From the NCBI GenBank assembly GCA_944474755.1, contig OX104112.1, positions 94,315,756-94,379,755 on the forward strand: a stretch of DNA of 64,000 nucleotides, in the 5' to 3' direction. This document shows, one piece after another, positions 11,600-21,584 of this stretch (position 1 is the stretch's first letter; each line of letters opens with the position of its first letter). Under the pieces are notes generated by a model that was not told the DNA's origin, did no database searches, and saw only the letters and a program-made list of their open reading frames with translations. Made by a program: the position numbers and the translations under genes. This DNA is from Limnoperna fortunei (Eukaryota; Mollusca; Bivalvia; Mytilida; Modiolidae).

Positions 11600-12436
11600 T
11601 GCTGAACGAAAATAATTTCATAAAGCTTTTAAGGTAAGACTAAACCTTACCACATTGAAACTTATGTGGATTTAGTCACCAATTGCAACCGTGTTTTTCT
11701 TGTGTGTTTTGACATTCAAGCACCATGATTATTGATTAATTATGTGATTTTATTCTACAATCATAGTATTTGACATATCTTTATCCAATAAATAATTTTA
11801 AATGGCAAGATCGAAGTCATCACTTAGAAAATTTTACGGTGGCCATCATGATAAAGTTGAACGTAACGGAATATCAGTGTCACACATGACCATTGATTTG
11901 TTCCTTTTGTCGTAACCTCTTCATCTTCTTTACACTGGATTGATATGACTAATTACTAGATTTTAACCTGAGTGACACGACGGATGCAACGCGTGGCCAG
12001 AAGGACGCAGAACTGAACTTACTTACATTTCTAGAGTATCTGGACGCAACTAAGCTTTTAATGTGGTGTTTTTGCTAAATATTTGCTTTTTTGTGTATAA
12101 ATACTGTGGCCAACGCCTTTATTTCCATTTTTACTGACACTCTGCATAACCAACAATACATATAATTTTCATGAAATTCAAGTAATGTTTCATTGGCCTG
12201 TTTTAAATTTTACACAAATAGCTACAATTAACACAACAGTTAGTCAATTTTTGAAATAAATAGTTAATAAATGTGTAGTAGGAACTATTTATACGTTTTT
12301 TCGGAACTCTTTCATTCATGTGCAGTTCTTTAAGGCTTTGCGGTGTTGGTTGACGACTTCAAAAGTGTCGATCAAAATCATCCAAAAATGTTTTATTTAT
12401 TTAAATGTTTAATTACCATGCTGAAAACATATATAG
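11600..12436. other. Spacer, nothing recognised
   Basis: Unique-looking AT-rich DNA between the 49-bp array and the left inverted repeat at 12437. No supported frame. Confidence 0.5.
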
Positions 12437-12850
12437 GATCTTACATTAGTACGAGTGGATTATCGGATTTCTCACAACCGAGATAGTTAAATTATGGAAT
12501 TTTAAGTCCGAGCCTTGGCGAGGACTTAAATTTCCATAATTTAACTCTCGAAATTGTCAAAATCTGATAATCCAAGAGTACTAATGTAAGATTCTGTTTC
12601 TCTAATTTTAAAAAAAGTAGTGAATTTGCGAAACGAAGTACGAATACTCCCAACCCCAATTTTACGTTCATGACTTGAATACGCGGTAAATGGAAGGTGT
12701 TTTGTTTATGACGTCATGAGTTCTTATTGTGACGTTATTATTTTTAACCAATCAACTGTTGAGAACAACAAATTCACTAGTGACGAGAACTATATTTTCC
12801 ACACTGGTCAAGCGGTTGAAATATTACGTCAAAATTAGAGAAACGATGTT
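12437..12850. repeat. Left arm of a long inverted repeat pair
   Basis: This arm matches the complement of about 15000-15395 through most of its length. Examples are ATCTTACATTAGTAC, CTTCCATTTAACGCG versus CGCGGTAAATGGAAGG, and TCACTAGTGACGAGAAC versus its complement. Within the arm is a secondary hairpin whose apex at 12516-12535 reads GTCCGAGCCTTGGCGAGGAC. Confidence 0.8.
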
Positions 12851-13099
12851 TATTGTCAGGTGTTGTATCGAACATTGTTAAAGGTTGCCGGAAATCTCCA
12901 ACAGTTGAGATGCTCAGGGATATGATACGCAAATACACATCAATAGACTTCCTTCGCCGAAATTGACTCGTGAAGGGCGCTGTTTCTTACGAACATAAAA
13001 TTCTGATGTCTGAATATATGTGTATGGCCATCACTTCTCTGTAGCATACAATTTGATTTTCCTCAAGTTTGCATGCCCCAACCCCTAATTCTGCTGCAC

Positions 13100-14945
13100 T
13101 GCACTATCGAACACTTGCTCAGTCCTGCGCACCATTGAGGATGTCAGGCACGTAAGCCATTTTCAAGAATTTCTCTGTTGCGATATTCGTCGGATAATTG
13201 GTTGTTTGATGGTGTTTTGACATCTATCAAGGTCCGGTTTCCCCTGGTATATCACTCAGATGATGCAAACTTGAGCTTATGTGGTCCGATTGTAGTCAGA
13301 ATGTTGACGGTCAGCTGTAGTACCAGATTGCTTACACCATTGCAAGTTTATAAGCTTGATTTTATATACACGGACGACTTCAAGATGACGACCGGTAAGA
13401 TAGTTTAGTCTTGGCAGATCTTAGCATTGTTAGAAACAACTTAACGACTGAATTCAATTAAACTGTCATGTTTTTCATATCCATCAAAGCTACATAAAGG
13501 TAAGCTCTTCTTTTTCATAAGGCTTTCTTATGCAGGATTACTCATCCATAATCCCTAACGATGCTGCTAAAGTCGATTACGCGGGTGCCCTTGTCGTACA
13601 GGCTTTCGGTGACTGTTCAAGGAGACATTGGTGTTATTTTATGGTATGAGGGCATCATGCCATACTATGCGTTATGCTTGTTGAAGTCTTCAAAGACATG
13701 ATAGAGATTATTCTGACGTTGGTATCTGTCATAAAATAAATATTAAAGATCTTCTTTATTTTGCTGTGCAGATATTAAGCCCGCTTGTTCCTAGTAAATA
13801 ATCATTACGACATTATTTTCAACTTGACTTTGCATGGAAGACATATAAGGCTGATAGCTCGACAGATTTGACATTGCTATAAGTGGCATTTTTATAGTAG
13901 GATTATAATTTGTATTTGTCCATTGTATAGGACAAACTCATGTCTAACATATCCTGCTACAAATTATTAGTTTTTTTTTACCCCAAATGACATCCCTTTT
14001 TAGTGAGTAACTGTTTGTTCTGCCTCTTTTCGAGAATGGATATGCTTTCTATGCTCGTTATCGGTGGACTGTTCAATATGTTGTTGTACGTCTGTTGTTA
14101 TAAGTCTGAACAGTACTTTGTCCATGGCTTCAACAATTGTGGTCTTTTATTGGACAGTTACAATATTTATCCTGTATGGCGGATGTTCTTTTTTGTACTG
14201 GTTAGGTCTATCACCAGTTTATACGCCCTCGTACTGTTGTTTTTTTTTAAAGACAGTCTTCTGTATATTGAAATTCTTCATAGATCCAGGTTTCCTTTGC
14301 ATTTTTTCGTGTTTTCTTGATTTTAAGGTAAATAGCTTAATAGTTTTTTTTGCTCCATCTCTCTCCGACTTCGTTTTCTTTAACTCTTTAAAGATCTGAA
14401 ATGTCAATAGTGATCTAGGGTTTTATAGCTAATAATGTTTGCGATGGATCTCGCTTTTGGGTCATAGTTTTGGTCATAGCTGTGTTAATCAGTGTTTCAA
14501 TGTCTGTGTCGTCACCATTAAATGGGTAAATGGTGCAAATTTCCCTCCTATTAATACCTGAAATACTTTCAATATCTTTTGGTCTTTCAATTTCTCATGG
14601 TTTAACGATATTTGTACAGCCTGTAAGCTAATCTTCTAAGGTGAAAACGAAATGTCTTCAGCATCAATGTCTTCTTCTGGAAAGCTTCTGTTTCGGCATT
14701 GTAAACACCCGACTGGAAGCGCCCCTTTTACCATCACGGAGTCAATTTGGTTGTTACAAATTCCAGTAGTCGTAAACTAATGTCGTTTGTTTTCCAGTTC
14801 TCGTAAGCAACCTCTCCCACCATGCCACTCCATGCATCACAATGATGACTTTCTTGGACTTCTTCCAGTTTGTCATAAAAGTTATCTTTTTCGTCGTCAT
14901 TATGATTTGTTGTTTGGGCATAGACATCTAGAATAGTTATGTTTT
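13100..14945 (-). pseudogene. RTE-like LINE relic between the inverted repeats
   Basis: The minus strand from 14945 encodes an endonuclease-like stretch, ILDVYAQTTNHNDDEKDNFY, then LRLLEFVTTKL, matching the AP-endonuclease region of RTE/BovB-type LINEs (usual form VYAPT...EEKDEFY and RLLEFC). Further down, GGKFAPFTHLM and WIYEEFQYTEDCL resemble the segment between endonuclease and reverse transcriptase of that group. The frame is broken many times. I could not confirm the reverse transcriptase toward 13100, so that boundary is loose. Confidence 0.5.
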
Positions 14946-14999
14946 ATGACATTGCCATAAACCGGATGGTGATTAACCACAACAAAGAAAACAATTTTT

Positions 15000-15395
15000 T
15001 TTCGAATTTTTGCGTTATATTCAAATCGCTTGACCGGTGTGGAAAAATTGTTCTCGTCACTAGTGAAAATACGGTTCTCAGCATTTGATTGGATTAAAAT
15101 AATAACGTCATAATAAGAACTAATGACGTTATAAACAAATCACCTTCCATTTAACGCGAATTCAAGTCGTGAACGTAAAAACGGGATTGGGAGAATGTGT
15201 ACTTCATTTCGCAAATTTACTATTTTTAAAAATTGGAGAAACAGAATCTTACATTAGTACTCTGGTATTATCGGAGTTCTCCAAACTCGATAGTTAAATC
15301 CAAGTCTCGGACTTAAAATTCCATAATTTAGCTATTTCGATAAGAGAAATCCGATAATCCATTTATACAAATGTAAGATCCTATATTTCTTTCAC
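15000..15395. repeat. Right arm of the long inverted repeat pair
   Basis: Inverted partner of 12437-12850. The outer ends share AGGATCTTACATTTGTA/AGGATCTTACATTAGTA. The secondary hairpin apex in this arm is degraded. Together the arms could be the ends of a ~2.96-kb foldback-type element. Confidence 0.75.
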
Positions 15396-15623
15396 CATAG
15401 CTACAAATTGAACATTATCAAGCAATCAAGCGACCAATTAATTAGCAAACAAATTTTAATTGATTTCTGGAATGTTTTTCTTTCAATTTGATTTTATAAT
15501 CGCCATTGAACAATTAATATTTGGAAGTCTTTTTTGTTTTTTTTAGATCAATGGACAGAGGGTTACTTATGACCACAAAAATTATGGTAAATGTAATTAT
15601 GATGACAACAATAGTTGCATCTC

Positions 15624-15843
15624 AGATGTATTATCTTGAAACTGTGATCTTGTATTGGGTTACTCGTAACATTGTTGACCTTGTATTGGGTCAGGGAATT
15701 GAATTTATTCTTACATAATTTTATCAAATATTTTGTTTCAAATATGATCTTGTATTAGATCAACCTAGATTATGCTTTTTGGGCAGATTAGTATTTAAGG
15801 ACCCAGTATTGGGTTCTAGTACAAAACATGTAGTATTACATGT
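15624..15843 (+). repeat. Short hairpins with a common GTAT loop, leader of YR element 1
   Basis: At least five small stem-loops share a (T)GTAT(T) loop while their stems differ. They are AGAT-GTATT-ATCT (15624), GACCT-TGTATT-GGGTC (15677), TGATCT-TGTATT-AGATCA (15745), GACCCA-GTAT-TGGGTT (15800) and ACATGTA-GTAT-TACATGT (15826). A weaker wobble-paired one is at 15645. They end 75 bases before the gag start. A comparable array precedes gag in the second element at 44968-45412. Confidence 0.55.
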
Positions 15844-15918
15844 ATTTTGGCTAAATCTCTAGTACTTTATTTTATTTCTTGCTCAAACCAGTGTAATCTG
15901 ATTTATATAGGGTACAAT

Positions 15919-17043
15919 ATGCCACCTAAGACCAATAGACCATCCAAAAGGAGACGACTGGATAATCTAACTCCAGATGAAATGAACACGTCAACAAAAG
16001 ATATGGAGGCAATGACTGAAGCTTTATCAGATGCAGTTACTGCAAAAGTATTGCAAAATTTAAAAGACAATGGGATGTTTGCAGCAAACACACAGGTTGC
16101 AGCTACATGTAGTAGTTCTCACACATTGTTGCAGACACCTGGACCCATCTTTAACACAGATGACATTACATCAGGTATACAGATTCCTAATAACAATTCT
16201 GACGATATTATCAGAATTCCAGCACAAGAATTTGCCACTGGTACAATGATTAACAATTCTAATTATGGTACTGCATCATATACTCCAGTAGGGAGACCTT
16301 TGTACACTAAAATTAATGTCAAATTACAAGAAAAAATTTTAAACAGAGAGTTTGTTGAAATGTCAGACATTTTAGTTAATCATAGGCCTTCTGAATTAGG
16401 CTTTCATTTTGAAGTGCATAATCAAAAGGTGGGATTAGCCTCGGGCAAGAAAAGAAAGTTTGTGAATATAGAAAACTGGACAGATGCTTTTGCAATTTTT
16501 GCATCAGTTTTGAGAAGAGGTAGTCCTAATCATCCTACTTTAGCAGAAGATTTAGCAATATATGCTGATCTTATTCGTCAGATTTATAAGGATGGTGGTG
16601 ACTGGTATTTTTATGATATAAATTTCAGACAAAATATGCAAAATGATGGTGCACTTTCTTGGAACTGTGTTGATCAATTATTACACACCAGGGCTCTCAG
16701 TAGAAATCAAAATAAGAATGTAAATTCAAACTTTAACTTAGGGAATGTGTCTAAAAAATCTGCCAAAATAGGTAACTTCATACGTTTTCCACAATCTGCT
16801 AAACCCTTTCCAGCCAACGCCCCTCGTAAAACCTGCCACAGATACAACGAAGGGCGATCTTGTGATGGAAACTGTGGCTACTTGCATCTCTGCTACATTT
16901 GCTACAGAGCACATCCCATGTCCCTTTGCATTAAACAAAAACAAACTAGACCTGAGAACAGACAAACCAGTAACATTACAAAAAGTCCAGAGTCACAAGA
17001 TCCACCAAACAGAAGCACAGTCTCAAACAAATCTAAACCATGA
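15919..17043 (+). CDS. Gag-like ORF of YR retroelement 1
   Basis: 374 residues from the ATG at 15919, chosen over an upstream in-frame ATG because MPPKTNRPSKRRR parallels MSQPPRKKRRP of the second element. The N terminus is basic (nuclear-localisation-like). A middle domain has the shared pattern NWTDAF-IF and LSWN-V-QLLH. The C terminus is Cys/His-rich: CHRYNEGRSCDGNCGYLHLC then CYICYRAHPMSLC, probably a zinc-binding nucleic-acid module. The 45481-46431 protein has the same layout (QWVDAFHIF, MPWNVINQELH, CTYPHVCSKC). Such Gag-like proteins are typical of DIRS/Ngaro-type elements. The frame is open throughout, although the rest of the element is lost. Confidence 0.7.
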   Translation: MPPKTNRPSKRRRLDNLTPDEMNTSTKDMEAMTEALSDAVTAKVLQNLKDNGMFAANTQVAATCSSSHTLLQTPGPIFNTDDITSGIQIPNNNSDDIIRIPAQEFATGTMINNSNYGTASYTPVGRPLYTKINVKLQEKILNREFVEMSDILVNHRPSELGFHFEVHNQKVGLASGKKRKFVNIENWTDAFAIFASVLRRGSPNHPTLAEDLAIYADLIRQIYKDGGDWYFYDINFRQNMQNDGALSWNCVDQLLHTRALSRNQNKNVNSNFNLGNVSKKSAKIGNFIRFPQSAKPFPANAPRKTCHRYNEGRSCDGNCGYLHLCYICYRAHPMSLCIKQKQTRPENRQTSNITKSPESQDPPNRSTVSNKSKP

Positions 17044-17125
17044 TCTACCTACTCCTATAAATGTTGAACGTTTGGAAAATTACCTAAAAGGATATGGCCA
17101 AATTAATCCTGTTATTAGCTTGTAG
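16862..17125 (+). pseudogene. Truncated start of the reverse transcriptase ORF, YR element 1
   Basis: In the +1 frame relative to gag and overlapping its end, the last ~30 residues (LPTPINVERLENYLKGYG) align with the pre-RT segment of the second element (VTPINAKVLCQWLQGYD). The frame then stops. No RT, RNase H or recombinase motifs follow, so the element is broken here. Confidence 0.6.
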
Positions 17126-17318
17126 AGAATGTTTTGTCATTTTATGTTTTTGTAACTAATTTTTACTTTAATCAGTAAAACTAGTACTAACTAGTATGGA
17201 TCGCTTATAAAGTTTGTAATGTTTATACACATGTCCGATATCAATTTGTGTTACCTGACTTTATTCATTTGTGAATGTTGTTTTTTTTTTTCATAATATT
17301 AATTTATAAACTGAAGGA

Positions 17319-17320
<2 letters not shown>

Positions 17321-17351
<31 letters not shown>
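17321..17351 (-). repeat. Poly(T) tract = poly(A) after the minus-strand SGNH ORF
   Basis: About 31 T in a row. Read on the minus strand it is a poly(A) run starting about 115 bases after the stop of the SGNH ORF. This would fit a 3' tail of a retrotransposed transcript. A shorter T run lies at about 17282. Confidence 0.5.
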
Positions 17352-17354
<3 letters not shown>

Positions 17355-17466
17355 CTTGTTGTAAAACTACCCGACAGAATTAGCATTAGCATAACTCAAC
17401 TGGTAATCCATACGAGTAATGCCACAACTAAGCAGACTAAAAACATTAACCTACCAAAATCTAATT

Positions 17467-18072
17467 TCAATAAAGATGGTCTAAAGCATGCAATATAGCT
17501 AATCGTAGAGATCTATAAAATTTTTTCATTCCTAAATCAGACAAATGTATTCCATCGGTATGATAAATATTGCATGGACTGTTCATCAGCCTTAAATGCT
17601 TCCAGAAGAATGTCTTGTGTGATGAAGCTGCAATTAGATCTGGTAACATCTGGTTTACAACACTTCTGCGGTAAGAATAAACATGAGCTGGTATATCTCG
17701 TGGTTGTGTTCGCTCAAATATTTCGCAAAAAGTAACAGTTTTGACACTGCAATAATGCGTACATAGGTAATCCATCCAATCATTAATGCTACAGGCAAGA
17801 GTTTCCGGCTGCAAATATGTGTTACACATATCGTTACCACCTACTTGTAAAATTAAACACGATGGTTGGGTCTCCGTGATTAAAGTGTCCAATTCAGCAT
17901 TATGCTTCAAACTGTTTACTGTTCCACCGGATAAGCCAAAACACTGAACGTTACACTGTAGTAAATTAAAATCACTTCGAATTACTCCATTTTTACTGAA
18001 TTCGCCTGTTAGTCGTGTAACAAAACTCGAACCAATAATCAAAACTGTTGGTATTGTTGTCGCACGAGCCAT
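17467..18072 (-). CDS. SGNH-hydrolase-like protein, minus strand, linked to YR element 1
   Basis: 201 residues, intact frame. SGNH (GDSL-type) esterase landmarks are present: block I as LIIGSS (residues 11-16, Ser16 likely nucleophile), block III as VGGNDM, block V as TDGIHLS (Asp and His of the catalytic pair). The fold usually has about 200 residues, so the length is right. It aligns along its length with the SGNH protein at 43794-44384 (shared LIIGSS, SGG, QPS, ND, DG-HL, KFY--R-A-L). Because the other copy lies inside a YR retroelement, this copy is probably element-borne too. Here it faces the neighbouring gag, so an inversion or a second inverted fragment is likely. The substrate is unknown. 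Confidence 0.7.
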   Translation of the reverse strand: MARATTIPTVLIIGSSFVTRLTGEFSKNGVIRSDFNLLQCNVQCFGLSGGTVNSLKHNAELDTLITETQPSCLILQVGGNDMCNTYLQPETLACSINDWMDYLCTHYCSVKTVTFCEIFERTQPRDIPAHVYSYRRSVVNQMLPDLIAASSHKTFFWKHLRLMNSPCNIYHTDGIHLSDLGMKKFYRSLRLAILHALDHLY

Positions 18073-20050
18073 TTACACAAGGGCGATAATCAATAAATAC
18101 ATAGTAATTAAAAAGCGGACACGGATGAGTTAACAGAATTACGTAATATTCCAACGGTTTAACACTGGCAAGTACGAATAGTATCATATATCCAATTAAT
18201 TGAACGAAAATAATATTTTATATAAATAAGAGTAAAATCTATTGTCTTACATGTAAGTTAATTGAATCGACCGACTTTGAACGTGAACCTCGTTGTGCAC
18301 ATGGCGAACTAAAAGATGCATGCTATTTAAAACAGTTTTCGTGATTATACCATAATTCTGGAAAAAGTTACCTACGTTCTGACTGTCAAAATACAAATGT
18401 CTAAATGTTCTCCAAAGATTAACAGATTAAATCCTCAAAACAATGATAAAAAACAAATTCCAAAGACTGTAATAAATTGTTGCTCTTAATTTTCAACAAG
18501 TGTAGAGATAACGCATTCCCAGCGTTCGTCTTCGTAATTGACCAATCACACGGCAGCAAAGTTAACATAAAATTGAGGCTACTTGGGGAAATTGAATGTT
18601 GATAAATGAGGTACAACAAGGACATACAAAAATCAAACATATAAAAGTTTAATCTACATAAAAGAACTGTTGAAACTCGTCAACATAAAATTAGTTATTA
18701 AAATAACTTGCATTTATGTCGTACCAAGATAATGTGTGCTAGATCATATAGATGGCCGCCAAAAAGCAATACCCAGCAACACAGAAGCTCTGTTTTTGCA
18801 GTGAAATGAAGCAAAACAATTTCCGATAAATGTCATTTATTAAATGACATACATAAAAGTAAACAAACATTTACAAAATAAAAAGGGGGAGTGGTAACAA
18901 AATACAACAATGTTAAATCTTCCACTCCCTAAAAGAAAAATTAACTATCCACTACAAAAAGGTGTGGCGATAAAAAATTCCAACAACCTCCTGAAGCTAA
19001 AATTTAAGTAAAGTTTAGCTCAAAGGTGGCCGATGCCACACCCGAATGTGTTGCAGGGAAGGAACGGGAATAATTACTTAAAAGAAATTTATTGTTACGA
19101 AAAACCCCTATGCATGTTGCATGTGGAAAAAACAATAGAGACAATTAATATTAGGTATATATACAACACCTCAAGTATAAATGCCCAAGCAGCCATCTGC
19201 TGTTCTAGGGCCACCAACAGTGTATTTAGTATACAGATTTTTAAGGCATTTGCAAATATCTAATACTAAAACAACAAATTATACATCTGACACTAACTAA
19301 AAGACAACACAATTGAAGAAGATTGAAACTAAAAACTATAAGGAGATTTATTAAGGTAAAATGACACATTTTCTAATTGCTAAGTAAAATCAAAGCAGCC
19401 AACTGCTGACCTTTGATGTAAAACCTGTGCATATTCCTGCCAGTCAAAGACCACCTCCGTAAACATCGGTTTACTTACATAACATGTAAACAAAACATAC
19501 TAATCCAATGTAAAAAATTAAATATATACATGTAATACGACATAAAACAAATGTAACATTAATGGCAGAAAGAAGAAATTGTGAGCAGGCTTCTCCTGAC
19601 CTCACCAAAAGAAAAATGAAATCTTTAAATCAGAGGATAACCACATAGATTGACTCTTCCAAATATTGTTCACAACTATAATATGATTTAACATATTTAC
19701 AATAATCGGGACTTAAACACAGTTTGAGAAATCAATGTTATTTGAACCAACGAGCTACCGAAGTTCAACTGTATATGACGATGATCAGTAAGTGTTTAAC
19801 CGTGAACAAACATTTGCAATAAAATCTCTTCAGTTGTCATGAAGCATTTAAATGTCAATGGTATGCTTCATTTCCTATTTTGGTGATATCTACGATTTTA
19901 GCAGACTATTTGTTGCTTTTTATCGTGTCTTTGTGTTTGGAATGTTTCTGAAATATTGCTTTCATGACCTATGAATGAAATATAATTTTGTGGTGACCAA
20001 TCGCGTTTTCACTTCTTGTGTCTATTATCATTTATATTTTCATTAATTTA
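18073..20050. other. Stretch with possible YR-element remnants, no gene
   Basis: No supported frame. On the minus strand, sequence ahead of the SGNH start contains GATTGGTCAA, also found 40-50 bases ahead of the SGNH ORF in the second element. I could not find matching split repeats, so the outer limit of this fragment is unknown. The 18830-19700 part has a different, purine-rich texture without identifiable content. Confidence 0.35.
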
Positions 20051-20051
20051 T

Positions 20052-20090
20052 GTTGTGCAATAATATCGTTTATATCAGTGTTTACAGCGA
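20052..20090 (+). promoter_or_regulatory. Probable promoter of gene B
   Basis: GTTGTGCAAT at 20052-20061, then TTTATATCAGTGTTTAC and GGGAGGCGGTGG, in the same order and spacing class as upstream of gene A (3051-3115). The TATA element is weaker than in A. Confidence 0.4.
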
Positions 20091-20094
20091 GATA

Positions 20095-20200
20095 ATTAGG
20101 GAGGCGGTGGTAAATTGATTTTGACAGACGTTTTTATGTTTGTACTTAGCTGTTATTCATTTAGGACATATTGTGTTAGTCGTATAATATTATCTTCAAG
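20095..20200 (+). other. Putative untranslated leader exon of gene B
   Basis: The segment after the promoter-like block ends at the donor CTTCAAG|GTAAGC (20200/20201), parallel to the leader exon of gene A. Splicing to the acceptor before 22715 would remove a ~2.5-kb intron that contains the foldback element at 20478-21584. Confidence 0.35.
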
Positions 20201-20477
20201 GTAAGCCCGAAGTGTATTTGGTTTATACCCCAATAACGTGACGAACAATACTATTTACATGCTAATTAAAAACCTTAACCATGACTGATTAAGTAATTAT
20301 AAAAACCAGCATTTTTTCAAAGCGATATAAAAGGTTTTTTTTAAAAAACAGCCATATAGAAATTTGATTTTAAAAAGTGCAAATGAAATTGATGAAAGTT
20401 ACGTCACTAGTACAACTCCGAAAAGAGGCTTTCTGAAACTTTAAATAAAATGTCTTAAAACATATAAAAGATTGTGT

Positions 20478-21584
20478 ATGGCACGCCGTTCTCGTCAAAA
20501 GTATTATTCAAAATATCATCACAAACAACACTCAAAATTTTAAATTACACACTCAAAATTTTAAATTACACACTCAAAATTAAAAATATGCACTCAAAAT
20601 TAAAATATGCACTCAAAATTTTACGAAAACACACTCAAAAGATAGATTGAAATTACACACTCAAAATTTTAATTCATGCACTCAAAACTGAAAATTACGC
20701 ACTCAAACAGAAAACATATACACTCAAAATTGTGCGCACCTTTTTTACGCAGGACTTATAAATATTCATTAAATTGATTAGAATATTTCAATCCTGGTTT
20801 TTTTAAGCTTGAAACGGGTCCCTGTAAAGCAACGAACGAAACAGACGAAAATTTTTTTTATTTTTTTTTGCCTCATAGACTCGGCCCTTTATCTCAGACT
20901 CATATTAACTATAGAGTGTGATTTATTCCATTATTGAATTATGTTTTATGGTAAAACAAATAGTTTTATCAACGGGCTTATCAAAATAGGTGATTTACAG
21001 CTATATCATGCAAATTAAATGAATAAATTCGTTCTGGTTTCTGATATAATTGAATTTCAACAGGAACTCTTGTAGCCATTACATACAACTCTTCCCTACA
21101 GCTTGAAAGCTTTCGAACAGTAGGTTCTAAAGCGTTGTTGTCTTGTGTTAAGGGGTGTACAAGTTGCATTGTATTTTCATACACGTGCAACAAGGATTGA
21201 AAAAACTCGAGCAAATCTACTGTGTTGTGGATTGACATTTGGATTTCAGCACTTCCGGTTCGCTTTAAACTCAAAAACCACCCAGATGATATTTTATTTA
21301 TTTATATCTTTATGAATATTTATGAGTTTTGCGCAAAAAAATGCGCACAAATTTGAGTGCGTAATTTTCAGTTTTGAGTGCATGAATTAAAATTTTGAGT
21401 TTGTAATTTCAATCTATCTTTTGAGTGTGTTTTCGTAAAATTTTGAGTGCATATTTTAATTTTGAGTGTGAAATTTAAAATTTTGAGTGCATATTTTTAA
21501 TTTTGAGTGTGTAATTTAAAATTTTGAGTGTGTAATTTGTGATGATATTTTGAACCATACTTTTGACGAGAACGGCGTGCCATA
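20478..21584. mobile_element. Foldback element with ACTCAAAATTT-repeat arms
   Basis: Two inverted arms, about 20478-20777 and 21305-21584, start with ATGGCACGCCGTTCTCGTC and its complement. Each arm is built from many ~15-20-bp units of the form CACTCAAAATTTTAAATTA. The inner arm ends also pair (GTGCGCA-TTTTTT-GCG and ATAAATATTCAT). The loop of ~530 bases is unrelated to the arms and carries a 97-codon frame. Repeat-rich arms around a unique loop are typical of foldback-type elements. Confidence 0.75.
20981..21274 (-). CDS. Hypothetical 97-residue frame in the foldback loop
   Basis: It runs from an ATG on the minus strand to a stop. The composition is ordinary for a globular or coiled protein (LLEFFQSLLHVYENT, SSCREELYVMATRVP) and not low-complexity like its surroundings. 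I do not recognise a family. It could be an exon captured from a host gene, or chance. The open frame nearly fills the non-repeat loop, which is why I keep it. Confidence 0.3.
   Translation of the reverse strand: MSLKRTGSAEIQMSIHNTVDLLEFFQSLLHVYENTMQLVHPLTQDNNALEPTVRKLSSCREELYVMATRVPVEIQLYQKPERIYSFNLHDIAVNHLF

Noticed and set aside
15521..15718. Possible extra exon of the MS4A-like family between genes A and B
   Set aside because: The frame (MTTKIMVNVIMMTTIV...) is hydrophobic and preceded by a T-rich AG, but it has no match to any exon of A, B or C, and the region holds the hairpin leader of YR element 1.
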